NCBI RefSeq assembly: GCF_041146395.1
Contig: NC_091002.1
Coordinates: forward strand, 5,326,501 to 5,390,500
DNA length: 64,000 nucleotides
Reading direction: 5' to 3'
DNA from: Eulemur rufifrons
Lineage: Eukaryota; Chordata; Mammalia; Primates; Lemuridae
Numbering within the stretch: the first letter of the stretch is position 1; every line of letters starts with the position of its first letter. Position numbers and translations under genes: made by a program. The notes below the pieces were generated by a model, which was not told where the DNA came from, ran no database searches, and was given only the letters and a program-made list of their open reading frames with translations. Below, in pieces: positions 1-14,100 of the stretch.

Positions 1-2095
1 TGCCAGGTAGGGTCTCTCAGGCAAGGGCTCAGCAGGGACTTCTAGGAGGTGGACAGCACTGCTCCCTCCTGCGGTAGGATGCATTTCTGCCTCACCTATG
101 GGGCTGAAAGGTGGTTCCTGAAGCTCCTTTGTCGTGGCAGGATCCTGATCTCCCGGGGCCTGGCTTTGATCCTGGCAGACAGAGGTCCCCACTGAGGCCT
201 GGACACCCCAGGGGTTGGCCACGCTGAGAGTACATGTGGCTTTCATGTCACAGCCAGGAGCACCTGGGGCAACCCTAGGGCTCAGACCTCAGTTGGGTTG
301 CTGGACCCTCTGGGATGGCTAGGCCTGAAGCCCACCCAGGAGTGGGAAGGCCCTGGGAGGGGCAGAAGGGCCTGTCCCAGGGGGCTGGGCGTTGCTGCCG
401 CATCCCTGAGGTTCAGGCTCAGCCGCATGGCCAGGGGCCGACCAGCTCGAAGGGCTGTGCTACACGGGCCGCCCAGGGTGTGCAGGGGAGGCAGGCAGCC
501 TGCAGCAGCCCCCGTGCATGGCAGCTCTGGGGCTCTGGATCAAGGTCACCTGGAATCAGAGGTGCCTGCTGTGCCCTCAGTCCCCCCTTGCGTGCTGTGA
601 CACACACACTGGTGGGGGGCAGGGCCTGGAAAGGACTAAGAGAAGTTGTCACCTGGCTGGGGTCTGAGGTGGCCAGAGGACAGGGTTTAGGTCAGAAAGT
701 TGCAAGAGGGCCTGGCAGGGGTCTGGGGCCTGGGGCCTGGCGTGGGGTAGGTGAACACAGGTTCCCTCCATTGGGTGTTGGGGGCCTCTGGGTGCCATGA
801 GATGGGCACTCCACACTTCCCTGGAAGTGAGTGTTAGCTCAGGTGAGGGCAGCAGCCCTGCTGGGTCAGGAAAGGGCCTCAAGGCTTGGGGTGAGGCTGG
901 CCTGGGGGCCTGGGCAGGCGGACCCCACTGAGGCACCACCGCCAGGGAGGCTTCCCCGATACCCCGCCCAGTGCTGGCAGCGGAGGTTTCAAAGGGTCAC
1001 CATTCATGTGATCGTTCCACAAACACCTACAAAGCCCAGTCGGGCTCTCCGTCTTCCGGAAGCTCTCTGAGTGTCTGAGGAGAGAGGGCTGCAAAGTCAA
1101 TAACCGCTGTCTTAACGTTTTTGTTGCTTGCACTGGCGGCAGGGTGGGGCAGCCAGTCTTCCCGGGAGCACAAGCAGGCGCGGGTTTGCCCGGCTCAGTG
1201 GGTGCAGGGTCCCTGCCCCTGGTGGGAGATCCCAGCGGGTGGGCTCTCTGGGGGCTGGAGAACAGCCCAGCCCGGCCGTCTGAAGCCACACTGGGCCTGG
1301 CTTGAGCCAGTGCTTGTGGGCTGCCGGGTGTGCCAGATGGAGCCACACCCCTGCCTCGCAGGGGTCTCGGGGCCTCCTGCCTGGCCCTGGCAGCTGCCCT
1401 TGGCCTTGCCCTCCCCATGCTCCTCTGAAACTCGGGCCTCCGTTTCTGGGCCTGGGGCCCAGCAAATTTCGGGGGCTTCAGGTGTGCGTGGGGGCATAGT
1501 GGGCGCTGGCCTGAGTGGCCCTGAGCGAGGCGCTGGCCTCAGGGGTGGAGGGGTAAGTCTGTGTGTGAGTGAGCAGGAACATTCTGGGCTCAGGTTACAG
1601 TTTCCACTGGAAAAACAGCCCATTTTGAATGTTGGCTCTAAACTTCTGAAAACTTGCAAATACGTCCAGCTTCCCAAGCGAGTGCTCACCAGGCAAATGT
1701 GGTTGTTCCTGTCGGCCCTGCCGAGGGGCGCCTGGACCAGCAAGAGCGACAGGCCTCAGTGGGGGACACTCTGGCAGCCCGGCCAAGGGGTGTTGGGGCC
1801 TTGGCCCCTAGGTGGGTACTGGGGCCCAAGTCCAGGTCCAGGGAGGTCCTGAGGCCTCTGCAGCTGGGAGCCAGAGGGGCTGTCACCGAGGAGTCCTCTG
1901 TCCTGGTGGCTGGGCCTGACCCATTGGGGGCCTTGTCTCCCGGATGCCATCCTAAGTCCCACATCACATTGCGCCCCCATCCACTGCCTCAGGTTGTCCC
2001 CCGCCTGGACCCGGCCTCACTGGCCAAGCAAAAGAGCCAGGTGCAGACCCAGCTTCCGGGACCTTTTCTCTACAAGGCTGTCCCCTGGGGCTGCA

Positions 2096-2270
2096 GTTGT
2101 GTGTGTGTGTGTGTGTACAGGTGTGTGCACCTGTGTGTGCGCATGAGGGAGAATGTGCACATGTGTACCCACACGTCCATGCACATGTGAGTCTGTGCAC
2201 ATGTGGTACCCAAGTACATGTGTACATGAGGCACTGTGTGCCCGTGTGGGTGAGTGTGTGTCCCTCCCCT
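2096..2270. repeat. TG-rich microsatellite, degenerate
   Basis: It starts with a pure (TG) run of about 20 bases and decays into mixed TGTGCACATG and TGTACATG motifs. Confidence 0.85.
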
Positions 2271-3797
2271 CCCCACTGTCCAGAGTCAAGCCAGGACCCA
2301 GGACCCCCAGTGTCCCTTGAACAGTAGGGAGGCCAGAGATCTGTGGTGAGTGGGGCCTGGGCCTCCTCTGCTGCCCTGCCCTGGCAGGGTGGGTGGCACT
2401 GGGCCCTGGTGGACAGGCTCCTTGGTCCTGGTGTCCCAGGGTAGAGGGTCCCAAGGGCACTATGCATAGCTGTGCTGAGGCTTTGTGGCCTACAGGGACC
2501 ATCCTGCTACCCAGGCCCCTCCTTGAGCCAGGGACTGGGGCCCACGCCACCCGCCTGGCGCAGGCCTCCCGTTGGCCAGCCTGCTTTCTTTGGAAAGCAG
2601 AGAACATTCTTTGGTGCCCCTTGGCTGCCATGCACAAGAGTGCCCACTGGAGAAACTAGAGACCCCAGGGCCCCGGCCCAGCTGTGCCCCCAGTTTCACG
2701 GGAAGCTCTAACGCCCAAAACATCTAGGAACCATTCCAAGGGCTGGATTCACGACGTCGAAGTTGGAAGTCCAGCCATGCTCAGGGAGCATGGGAGGCTG
2801 CTGGGCCCAGAGGGCTGGAGCTGGGTGGGTGAGCTGCCGCCCAGGGCTAGTGACACGGCTCCCCTCGTGCTGCCCAGGCTGCTGGTGCCGGCTGACCGTG
2901 GTGCACGTGTGCCCAGCTCGCCCCACAGCTCTGGAGCTCTGTCCGAACAGGAGAGCTGGCGACTCACATGCCAGTGCTTGGTGGAGCCTCCTCTGCCGGC
3001 TCCCCTTGAGACAGGCGCGGGTGGTGATTGTGCAGAGAATTCTAGTAATACAAGTCACGGTGAATCTCAGCTCCCCGACCCGGGCGTGGGCCCTCACCCA
3101 CCACAGGGGGCCGGGCCGAGAAGGGGGCCGCATGAATAGGGCTCTTCCTGGGCCAGGGAACCTCCACCCAGAGTCCGGCAGCGCTTTGTGCTTTTTCACA
3201 AAGGGAGAACACGATGCCCCTTCTCATCTTACTGTTCGGGAAGCGTTTACAAACTGCGCTAAGATACACCTCCCTGAAGCAGCCGAAAGGACCTGTTGGA
3301 ATTCCATGGCTCAACTTCGCAAAGAAAACAAACCTCGGCGGAAGGGACGCTGCGGGCCGTGCTCTCAAATCGTCAGTCTGTCCTCAAACGAGTCTTGGCT
3401 CAGAAAAGTCCTGCGGCGAATTGTTTTTCTGCCAAATTTCAGTCTAAGATGTAAAAAACGGAGAAACCAGAAGCACTAAAAGTGAAAATGAAATAAAGGG
3501 AGACCTCCCATGCAGGCGGAACATCCAACAAGTGACCCTCGCAGCCAGTGGACGCTGGCGCTGGGCGTCCCGAGGAGCCCTGCCGGGACAGTCCCCCTCC
3601 ACGAGGAGGGGCCTCCTGCCCACCAGGCCACACTCCCCCGGGGCCTGAGAGGGGGAGTCAGGACCTAGCTGCCTGGAGCCGGAGAGAACCAAGTGGCCAC
3701 CACAGACTGTGGCCCCGAGGCCAGGGGCTGGTCTACCCTCCCGCACGCTGGGGTTGAGCGTGACCCCAGCCCCTGCTGTAAGACACCCCTCCTGTCT

Positions 3798-3850
3798 TAC
3801 ACATGCACACGTGCACACGCTTACATCATACACGTGCACACGCATCTGGA
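3798..3850. repeat. CA/CACACG-rich simple repeat
   Basis: Repeated acacatgcacacgtgcacacg-type units over about 50 bases. Confidence 0.6.
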
Positions 3851-6800
3851 CGCCTGCGTGGAGCCACTGCCTATGGCCCATTCCAGGCTGCCTCAGGTCT
3901 GGGCGGCTGTGCGAGGGCATATGGCTGAAGAGTACCCCAAGGGGTCAGAAGATGACAGGCCCCGTCCCGTAGGGAGCACAGCTAGGGTAAGGGGAGCTGG
4001 GGAGGACCTCACCCAGGAGAGGCAGGCCTCAGTTTCCCTGACGCTGCAGCCACAAGACTGTCCTCCCCAGGGTTCCTGCCAACTCCAACACCGAGAGTCT
4101 GTGTTTGGACTCTTCCAGTGACCGCTGGCGTCTGCGAGTGATGACTCACGCCCGTCACTCATCCCCCTCCTGCGTCAGTCCCGGGGGTGGGGGACCCTCT
4201 GCAGGGTGCGAGTCGTGGAAGTGATGCAACTCCTGCTTGGACAACACGCTGACTCACGCAGCCCCTCACCCGGCCCAGGGCCAGGAGAGAGTCTGGAGCT
4301 GGGGCAGGGCAGGGGCCGGGGCGGCAGGGGCCCTGTCTCTATGCCCTGCTGGGCCTGGCTCTGCGGGACTCCCCCTGCTTTCTTGCCTGGGTTGAGGGGC
4401 TCTTCTCCCCCTGGCGAGACCCCCTGTCAAGGGCTCCTGCAGATAGAACTTGGCCCCCTCGAGGCCCCAGCGGGTGCAGAGCTGTATGTACTGTGCCTGG
4501 TCCCTCCTACCCTGGTGCTGTGGCACCCACAGATGCCCCCTGGAAAAACCCGACTCACCCCAGATTTCCCCCATTGCCCTACACGTGGCCCTGAGGCTGG
4601 GGCCCTCCAGGCACCAGCCTGCATTCAGTGGAGCCGGAGGTCACGTTTCTCACTGTTTCTGTGGTGGGAGAAAGACATTCCTGAAAATGGATTCCTGAGG
4701 TTTCTAAAGGTCTGTACTCCAATTACTGAATTCTTTCCATCCCCTTCTGAGTTCTGCAGCCACACGTTTCCCTGCCCGCAGGGAAAACACTCTTCGGAGG
4801 GTTCTTCAATCCCACCTTCCCCAGGCTGCCAGGACAGGTGCCCTGAGAGTCCCTTGGGAGCCTGTCCAGCCCAAGGACACAGCTCGGCTCCAAGCTGTTC
4901 TCCGAGAAGGAGGTGATGCTGACTCATTCCCAGGGGGCTGGAATGGGCCTGGACTGCCCCGTTAGAGGTGGGTCCTGCACTGTGAGCCTGGCGTGGCTGC
5001 CTGGCATGTATCTGCCAAAGAAACCACACTGTCTCGAGTGTGTTCTGTGTTCCTGAGGTCACACAGGCTCTTCTGAAAGCAATTTTCCAAATAAAGAGTA
5101 TGACGACTGAAATACACTGTATTTGGAAAAATGCCTCCCACCCTCATCTCACCAGCAGCTTTTCGGGGAATTCATTGCTGCCTCTGCAGTCACCCAGCCC
5201 TGTCTAGGGGCTGCCACCTGCCCCGTGCCCACCCCTGAGCAAGCCAGCCCTGCAGCCGCTCTCCCTGCTGGCCGGCAAGAGGCAGCTCTGTGGGTGTCTG
5301 CTCCCAGCCTCAGCCTTCCCACGTGGTGCTGATCTCGGGGGGCTGTGGGCACACCCTGCCACGTGTCTGAGCAAGCCTGGTGGGCAGAGCAGTGGCCCCC
5401 AGAGGCATCTGGGTCCTGAGAACCCGTCCCACAGTGCAGGCCGGGCTGGCCTCTGCCCCCTCCCCCCAGATTTGAGGCTTTGTTCTGATTTCCGGTAGCT
5501 CCGGGCCTGGCCCTGGCCCCCACACCCTGCATCTCGCCCTGTCTGGCCTGGCACCGTGGCCCTCAGGAAGGACCCTATGGAACACAGCCCAGGATGGGAA
5601 CGTCTTCCTCCGCAGCAGCACCGTGCTCTGCCCTGACTCACCATCCCCGCCGGGGTCACCACGTGCTCACTGACAGGCCAAGAACGGGACAGACCTCAGG
5701 GACAAAAATGTCTTGCCAGCATCACCTAAGCCGCTCACGGCTATTTTCAGTGAAATAAAGTAGGTAATACATTAGGTTTTAAAGAAGAAATAGAGGAACC
5801 ATATGAAAAAGCCCCTGGAAGGATCCAAGGGCAAAAGAGTGGCCTGCCCATGTGGGACAGCTCACCCCACGTTCCCAGGTGTGGCTACGAGAGGATGCAG
5901 TCCCTGCCCAGAGGTCAAGACCAGCGGCTTCGTGCTGGTGCCTGGACTTGAGCAGAGCCGAGAGCGCCCTGTGCTTTGCGGCCACTCGCATGGACCTGGG
6001 CTGACCCGTGGCCGCCCTGCCCCTCCGCCAGCACAGCGGCAAGGCTCGCCGCCCTCTGGCCAGAGCCGGGGGCCACGCCTCAGGGACAGGCCCGTCTGGC
6101 CGGGGGTGAGGGTCGGACCCGAGGCTGGGGCGTGAGCACATACCAATGTCGAGCAGATGCCACTCTCTAGTCCCAGACTTTCCCACTATCCCAGGCAGAA
6201 AGTCACGTTCTGGGCCCAGTCCCCACGTGCCCTCAATTTGACTGCACAGCATGGTGAGCAAGACTGTGCACTGGTTTCTGGTTGCAACAGATAAAAACTT
6301 ACTGTTAATATTTTATTTAATATTTAACATCTGATTTTTCATTCTGAAATACTATTTTCTGCATATCCCTGTTTTTTGTGCCCACCATCCAGATTTAGGA
6401 GGTGTGAATATTTTGTCATGTTTCCTAAAGACACAAAGGTTGCAGGTGCAGCCGACGCCCCCTCCCAGGTTACCTGCCTCTGTGTGTACCCATTAATAGT
6501 AACTGTTAATTTTTACTTTTAAGATCCATATACATATCACTGACTTACCGTTTTCTCCCAGCATTGTATTTGGGGATTTAATCCTGTTGGTACACTGAGA
6601 TATTCACGGCTTGTGTCTTTGAAGCCAGCCACTGATGCACCTGTCCATCCCCCTGGGGGTCTCTCATGGCCACCGATGCACCGGCTGATGCACCTCCCAC
6701 CTCCCCACCTCCCAGCTTGCCCATGTCCCGGAGACACCTGTGTTCTTGGACTTTCAACTTCTTATCAGTCAGAAGGGTGGGAGTCGGGGTCTCCCAATTG

Positions 6801-7836
6801 CCTCCCTGAGTCCCGGGAGAGTGGAGGCTGCCCCGGCCCAGGCCGCACACCCGGTCCCTGGGCTCTGAGATCCCTCACCCCTGGAGCCTGGCGCAGGTTC
6901 AGCCTCGGGGCAGCCAGGACAAGGGAGGGGCCTCTTGGGCCCGGGGCCCCACGAGGTATGCTCTTGGCAGGTGCTGCTCGGCGTGGGATCCGGCCCTGCT
7001 CATCCCTGAGCTGTGGATGACCACTCCCCCAAGACTGTGAGTTGCATTTCTAGAAGCTGGTGCTTGAAACCTGTCTGATAATTTTACGTCTGTTGAATCT
7101 AGTAAGAAGGAAATGGGTTTGTATTTTGCATCTTTTAAAATTTCATTTCTAGTAATTTTTAAAGACTGTAATGTTGCAAAAGTATTGCTCCATGACAGGT
7201 TGGAAATTTAGGATCGAAAGCCCTGCCCTAGGAAAGCTCCGAGGCACCCTAGCCCGGGTCTGGGGATGGGCAGCTGGAATGCGATCTCTTCCCCGGCCCG
7301 GAGTCTCCTGGGCTACCAGGCTGTGATAGGGTCCGAGGAAGTCTCATGCAGGAGGGGCCGGGGACCCGCGTGAAGGAGTTTGCTGCATTTGAGTTTTACC
7401 CCTGGAAACTGACTGAAAGGGAAAAGGAGCCCAGCTCTGCCAGCATGTGTGGGTGTGGCCTCACTTGTGTATGTCATGCTTAGAGAACGAATGTCCCCAA
7501 GATGGGGGTGGACCTCCTGTGCTTGCCTGGACACAGGCCTGACCTGCCTCTGGACACGAGGCAACATCGGACGTGAAGCACAGGCAGAGCCGCTCTAGGC
7601 ACAGCAGAGCAGGGCCGTGGGAGAGTTCTGGGTAAAGGAAGCCAAGGGGGACCCTGCCCAGCACAAGTCAGATGGGACATGGTGGAATGAATGGACCAGG
7701 CAGAAGCCTGGTGTGCGGTGTCTGTCTCTAAGGGCACGAAGGAGAATGTCCTCACTTTTAGGAAACACGCAGGCCACATAGGGGTTAAGTGCCATGACAT
7801 CTGCACCTATCAAACAGTGCAGAAAAAACTGCGTGT

Positions 7837-7966
7837 GAGTGTGCAGACGTGTGTGTGCACGTGCGCTGGTGCCTGTGTGTGCATGCACTGTGTGTGCGTG
7901 TGTGTGTGCGTGTGCACGCATGTGTGTGTGTGCGCGCGCGCGTGTGTGTGTGTGTGTGTGTGTGCG
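7837..7966. repeat. (GT)n microsatellite with CGCGCGCG core
   Basis: Alternating purine-pyrimidine DNA of about 130 bases, including gcgcgcgcgcg followed by a pure GT run. Such tracts can adopt Z-DNA. Confidence 0.85.
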
Positions 7967-9818
7967 GCTCAGACCATAAAGCAAATGGACAAGTGTCAAC
8001 AGCAGGTGAACCTGGGTAAGGGCAGCGGGTTCTCGTACCAGCGTCAGTATTGTGAATTTTCTGTGCGCGGGTTCTTTCCAAACTAAAAGGTAGCAAAGGC
8101 ACCACTCGGTGAAGGGTGGACGGAGGTGGGACCCCCAAGCAGATCAGTGTGGGTGGGCCCAGCGTGCTGGCGGGGCAGGGTCTCGGGGCCAACCGGCGCT
8201 GTTCCATGTGATCAAGGGTGACGTGTGATTTAAACGATGCAGAACGCCCTGGCCGTGCCCAGGAAGCTGCACCTGCGATGGTGCTCGTCCCTCTCTGGGG
8301 TATGAGGTCCCCTCCTGGGCTGTGCAGACTGATGCACAGGTGGAAGGACCTGGAGTGAGGACAGGGGTGCTGCCCCGCTGTGGGGCAAAGGCGGAGCTGT
8401 CCTGGGAGGCAGCCACGCTCCCTCGGGGAGAGCGGGGCTCGGGGACCGCCCGCTCCTGAAAGCAGTCAATGCCTTCCTCCCACAGGAACTTCCCCGACGG
8501 GCATCTCCACCCTGGCTCCGTCCAGCACCATGTGAAGTCGGTGTGCAAAGTCTTGGATTTACCACCTAAGAATTTTAGGAATTTCCTCTTAGTCTAAAAG
8601 AAAACTTGTTCAAAACCTCTCTTCATATTTACAAGTGCTTGAGTTTGAAAGAATTTTTGTCCTCTCCAGAGAGGCAGTGGCTTCTTAGCCACGTGTGTGT
8701 GCCTGGGTGGGGGCTTTGTGGCTTCACTGCACCTCTCAGTTTGGGGTCCAGTTCGGGTCAGCATCAGGGCATGGCCCCCAGGAGGCTGGTGAGGGCACAG
8801 GGCCCCTTCCGGCCTGGTAGTGGGTGGATGTTCCTCCCTGGAGGCCCAGGGACACTGGATGACTTGGGCTGAAGGGCAGGAGCTCCAGGTCCAGCAGGAG
8901 GCCGTGAGCATCTGACTGGCCCGGCTGGAGTGGGGCACTTGAGGGGTCAGCGGAGGTGTCCTGGGCAGGAGGTGGCTGCAGCCAGTTTGGCCAGACCCAC
9001 CTACGGAGCCCAGCTTCTCCTTGGCCTTCCTGTCCATTCTGGGGTCTTTCTGGATTGTTCTTCCAAGAAAACTCATTCTACTGGGGCTGGAGGTGGAAGC
9101 CAGGGGCTCCTGACTCCCCTGCGGTGGCCTGTTTGGGATGTAACGGCTCCTGGGTTCAGATTCCAGGCCCCAGCACAGCAGCCCCACCCCAGACGCCGTG
9201 ACGTGAAGGGGCACAAGCGCTGCGCAGTGTCTGCCAGTGCCGATGGCCTGGGGGCTGACCCTCATGGTCCCCCGGCAGGCAGCCTGCTCGCAATATCACT
9301 TCGCTTGCCGCTGGGATAATAGTCGTAGGACATTCTTTCACTTTTGAAAAACACATCCAGCAACTGTAAATTAACACTCAACTTTACGCTATTCATCCAT
9401 GGAAAATTTAAAGCTAAAAATGAAATTTCTGCCAGATGGCGGCCAGTTTGACTCCTGCAGATGGAACGCCAAGAGAGGCCAAGCCCAGCCTGCCCAGGGC
9501 CTGCAGCCCGCAGGGCAGGGCCATGTGAGGAGGCCCTGTCTCCCTGCCCGGATCCTCTCCCAGTGTGGTTGCCTGCTCTCTGGCCCCCAATGCATGCAGG
9601 TGACGCCCACTCCTGTCTCCCTGCTGGGCCCCTTTTCAGCCAAGCCTGATGCCCCAGCGCCATCCTGCTTCAGGGCTCCCTGAACCCTCCTGGGCACTGC
9701 TGGAACCTGGCACCCTTGCCCTCCGGACCTACTGGGTCCCCTCCTGCCCTCCAGGTCTGGGTCCTGCCCAGCCCCAAGATTGGCCCTTGCTCCCCTCTGG
9801 CTCCCTCAGGGTGGGGGC

Positions 9819-10205
9819 TGCTATGGCTTGGAATATTTGCCCCCCCATATCTCATACTGAAATCTGACCCCAGTGTTGGAGGTGGGCCTGGTGGGAAGTA
9901 TCTGGGTCCTGGGGGCAGATTCCTTGTGAGTGGCTGGGTGCCCCCCCCAGCAGTGAGTTTGTTCTCCGTCAGTTCATGCAAGAGCCGGCTGTTTAAAGGA
10001 AACTGGCACCCCGATTCGCCAGCAACACGCCTGCTCCTCAGTCACCTTGCGCCATGAGTGGAAGCGCCCTGAGGCCCTCACCAGAAGCAGACGCTGGCAC
10101 TGTGCTTCTTGTATAGCCTGCAGAACCGGGAGCCAAATAGACCTCTCTTCTTTATAAACCGCAGGCTGCAGGGCGTTCCTTTACAGCAATGCAAATGGAC
10201 CAACA
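9819..10205 (+). mobile_element. ERVL-MaLR solo LTR (MST/THE1-like)
   Basis: The segment begins tgctatgg and contains the 'gaggccctcaccagaagcag' block. It continues with cctgcagaaccgggagccaaatagacctc and tctttataaaccgc, and ends near tgcaaatggaccaaca. This order is the typical MaLR LTR layout with its polyadenylation region. No internal viral genes are present. Target duplication is not clear. Confidence 0.75.
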
Positions 10206-11026
10206 GAGGGACCCTCAGGGCAGCCCCTGCTGCTCTCCTGGCTTTCCTGGGACAGGACTCACTGGGGTCTCCCGCCACACCCCCAGCCAAGCCCCGGCGG
10301 ATGCGCAGGTCACTCTGTGAGGTGCTGGCTGCTGCGCAGAGCTGGAAGGGCCGCCTGCTCCTGGGTGCATGCCCCGCGGCTCTGCCGTGAGTGCAAAAGA
10401 GGCGGATGAAGTCAGCCTCTCGCAAAGACAGAAGATCCAGCCCCAGTGACAGAAGATGACGCCTGGGGCTCAGCTCAGGCAGGATACACGAGGATGCTCA
10501 CTGTTGCACTGTTTGTGACAGGGAAAAAAGGACCCCGTGCCAGTCAAGAGCAGAACATGCAATTGTGGTTCACTCCTGTGAACTACATGGAGAGCTCATG
10601 CCAGGCAAAGGGGCAGGTCTGCAGAACAACCGGAAGTGTGATTCCATTTTCATTAACATCAAAGCGGATGACCTGACCCCAATCGAACAGGAATTCTGAA
10701 AGATGAGAAACGAAGGCGTCTGGGGGAGGCCTTGGCTGTTTTGTCTCCAGGTGCAAAATCCACAATGGTAATAAACGTTCACGTATTTATTTAGTCCTAC
10801 TGGGTGCATCATATTTAAATGGATTAGATATAAGGTACAAATAACATGAATGGGCACACTTGAATATAACACATTATAAAAAACACAACACGATGCTAAG
10901 CTACCCTGAGAAGTTTGCAGTTAGTCTCATTACTTTATATTTGTACTTTGCACAAGATTGTTAAGAACCATGCTGAGAGGTCTGCACTACTTGTGAAAAT
11001 AAGAATACAGTCTAAAGATTTCACCT
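10206..11026 (+). mobile_element. Unique DNA followed by a degenerate L1/HAL1 3'-end fragment
   Basis: From about 10470 the text 'aggatgctcactgttgcactgtttgtgacagg' and what follows resemble the 3' part of L1-type elements ('...ttcattgcagcattgtttgtaatag'). Divergence is high. The rest is unassigned. Confidence 0.4.
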
Positions 11027-11194
11027 GGCTGGGCATGGTGGCTCACACCTATAATCCCAGCAGTTTGGGAGGCCAAGGTGGAAGGATTGCTTGAGTCCAG
11101 GAGTTTGAAGTTTGAGACCAGCTTGGGCAACATAGTGAGACCCTCTTTCTAAAAAAAAAAAAAAAAAGAGAGAGAGAGAGAGAGACAGAGAGAA
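11027..11194 (+). mobile_element. Free left Alu monomer (FLAM-like) with A/GA tail
   Basis: A single monomer starts ggctgggcatggtggctcaca and ends in an A-run and a (GA)n tail. A short duplication (ttcacct / ttcaccta) flanks it. Confidence 0.8.
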
Positions 11195-14100
11195 AACTTC
11201 ACCTAAGGCTCAGGCTGCATTACTATGACAGTTTTGAGCGTGTGATTGCCACCGACATCTATGTTCTTTCACTGAATGCTGAGTGTCCACACCTTTACTT
11301 TTGGGTTCACTGTCCCACCATTCCACAGATAATACTCCATAAAGCACACTTCTAGGGACACTACTGTTGGTTCCCTAAGCCACATTCCCCCTGAATCACT
11401 GATAAACTTGGTGTTGGTTGGCCGTAGTGCTGCACTGTCTTCACTCAAGTTAACGGAACCTCTACATCTTCCTCACCATTCCATTTTATCTTTGCAATTT
11501 TCTTCAACTGCCTAATGCTTTTACAGACTCACTCAGGGCAGGGCAGCACTGAACAGATAGCTTGTTTTCGTGTAAAATGAATCCAATTAGGGACTTCAGG
11601 GCAACGCTAAGTCTCACTTGGTCTAGTGCCCTCCAGTGCACCAGAGTGGTACTGCGAGCAGAGGCCAGCAGGGGCCGTTCCATCCGGAAGGAGTAAATGT
11701 GGTTTGGGCATAACAGTGTGAACCCGGAAGTACTGCACTATGTCACTAGCTATGAAATCAAACATCACACCACACTTAAAATGACCATTTTGCCATTTAA
11801 TTTGCATACAATAGCATTGTTAATAGCACACATCTCGAAGGAAACGAAGTTTGGTCAACTTGAACGAGATTTATATTCTTTTCCTGAAATACATTCCATT
11901 AACTCATTGACTCTGGCTACATTAATGAATCAAATGAATGATTTCATTCCTCCTGGCCAGGTCCCTTCTAGAGCAATTCCTCTGAATAGCGTAGGTGACA
12001 TCTTCTGTCTATAAACATCAGCTTTAGTCTCAAAGCTTTTTCCCCTCAAAACTTAGAAGCTTAGTGAAAAAAGGAAAATTACAGTGAGAAATGTGACCAC
12101 TCCCTGGCATGGCACTTCTGGATTTTCCGTAGCACACATGGATAACTTGAAAGACATTCTTGTTGGCAACCGTTTCCCCTGTGCCGTCTCTGTGAGAGGC
12201 CTCACCTGTGTGGGATGGGGGCAGGGGACGGGGTGAGGCTGGTGAGGGAGGAGCTTGGGCCCAAGGTGACATCTGAACTCTGAATCGCAACTACACAGTG
12301 ACGCAAGAAAATAGAAACACGTGAGGTGGCTAGAAACACACAAGGCAGCACAGCCCTGCCACAGGCCAGGCCTGCGGGGAGCAGAGCTCAGCCCCTGGCA
12401 CACCTGCGTGGGTGACCCGTGGAGCTGGGCAGAAAAGGTGCTGCCCCCTGCCCAGCCCGGACTCCCGCAGCCCTTGTTCCCAGGCACCTGACGCTTTCAA
12501 GCGCTACCAGGCAGCCCCCACACTGACATTTATAGGCTGAACTTGGGCTTTCGCGCATCAACTGATGACGGACAGGAGTTCGACTTTGGCAGTGCTGTCA
12601 CCTCTGCCTGGGAGCAGGGTTCGTGCAATTACCTGGATGTGTTACTTAATTTTGCCTTTTCCAAGGACAATTGCCAGAAAAGAAAAACAGATGTTCTGAT
12701 GTTAGTGATAATAAATCAAGATGAAAAGGCTGACCGTGGCAATTGTCTTGACTCAACCAGATGCCCACGGGACTGAAGCTGGCTGCATGTATGCCCCATT
12801 GTGAAAAAAACCAGCACAAATAAAGAACACGAAATGCTAAAAACATGGCAGCAAGCTTATATTTAAAACACAAGGTGAAGCAATGGAAGAAAGCACGAGA
12901 TTCTAAAGTCGGGTCAACAACCAGCCCCGGACAACGGAGACCGACCACTCGGCCAGAGAAGAGCACAGAGGCCTGGAGAGGGGAAGGCCGACTGCCAGGC
13001 TCTCCTGGGGGGAAATCTGAAACAAGTCCCTAAGGAACACCACAGCCCTCTGCCCTGCCCCTCTGCAGAATCACCCGCAGGGAGTCCCCCGCCCCAACCA
13101 ACGCTGCTGCTCAACATGCTGCCGGGTAGACCAAGGGGACTGGAGCTTGAGGAAGACATGAATTAAAAGTTATTTTAATGTTTATATTAATATTTCACAT
13201 TTAACCTACATCTTAACATTTGAAATAATCATGTATACATTACATAGCATGCACAGAGAAAAGCGTTTATACCATAATTAGGGTTGATTTTGGAATCAAC
13301 TTAGAACATGTGCATTACCATGAGATTTCTGAACATCTGATGTCAGAATGCATCTTCCGGACAAAGGAAACCTAGAGAGGGACAGCCGGGCTCATGCTGC
13401 ACGCCTTCCAGAAGGACTGTGAAGGTACGGGCAGGGGGGCCCTTTTACTGGTAGCCCAGGCATCCTGGTGTCTTGAGGGCCCAGGAGACGCCGGGGAGGC
13501 TGTGACGGTGGTGACCTGAGGCACAAGCATCACCTAAAACAAAGTCTTTAACGTGCAGCTGGCCGGAGCCTCAGCTCTGCCCAGGGAAAAGGAGTGATAA
13601 TTCCTTCCTGCCCTGTGTTATACACAAGTGTGGTGACATCAACCAGAGTGAGATAACACATACAATGTTCTTTGACAATTTTTAGGTAAATGTAAGGGAG
13701 GGTTAGAATTTACCCCATAACCTCTTTTCTAATCTGGTGTGGTCCTGACTAGTGGGAGGAGGTGGGGACTGAGCCCCTCTGAGCTGGGTCACAGGAGTAT
13801 TTCCTGAAAGGGGCTCCCATCCACCCGAGAGAGGAAGAAGCCGCCTCACCTGCAAGGTGAGTTCAGGTCCAGAATTCGTCTCTGGAGACAGAGCTTCATC
13901 CATTGAACATGGCATCACGTACCAGCCTGAGCTTCATGTGAACAGAACCAAGTGACAAACCACAGATAACGGGAGGATAGGGCAGAGTGGCCCTGAACTG
14001 CCCAATTTCGCCTGTGTGGCTGTCGGTGTGCAGAACACCTCACGTCCTGGGCTCGGGTGTGCAGCAGACCCTGTCTCCCCAAAGAGTTGCACCTGGACAA

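Larger units (their letters stand above)
1..9818. other. Intergenic 3' flank of RNF212, no gene recognised
   Basis: GC-rich, mostly unique DNA with weak remnants only. Open frames are short, overlap on both strands and resemble no protein I know. In human the next gene on this side is FGFRL1, but I see no FGFRL1 exon. An AT-rich stretch at about 6290-6560 looks repeat-derived, without a family I can name. Microsatellites are listed separately. Confidence 0.6.

Noticed and set aside
298..5662. Many open frames of 100-240 codons on both strands in the GC-rich left part (for example 1121-1852, 2763-3479, 4206-4916).
   Set aside because: They overlap on both strands, show compositional Pro/Gly/Arg-rich protein with no family motif, and have no flanking splice pattern. 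High GC removes stop codons by chance.
1..9818. Exons of FGFRL1, the neighbour expected on the left from human gene order.
   Set aside because: No immunoglobulin-domain, transmembrane or His-rich tail coding sequence could be read. The gene is probably outside the window.
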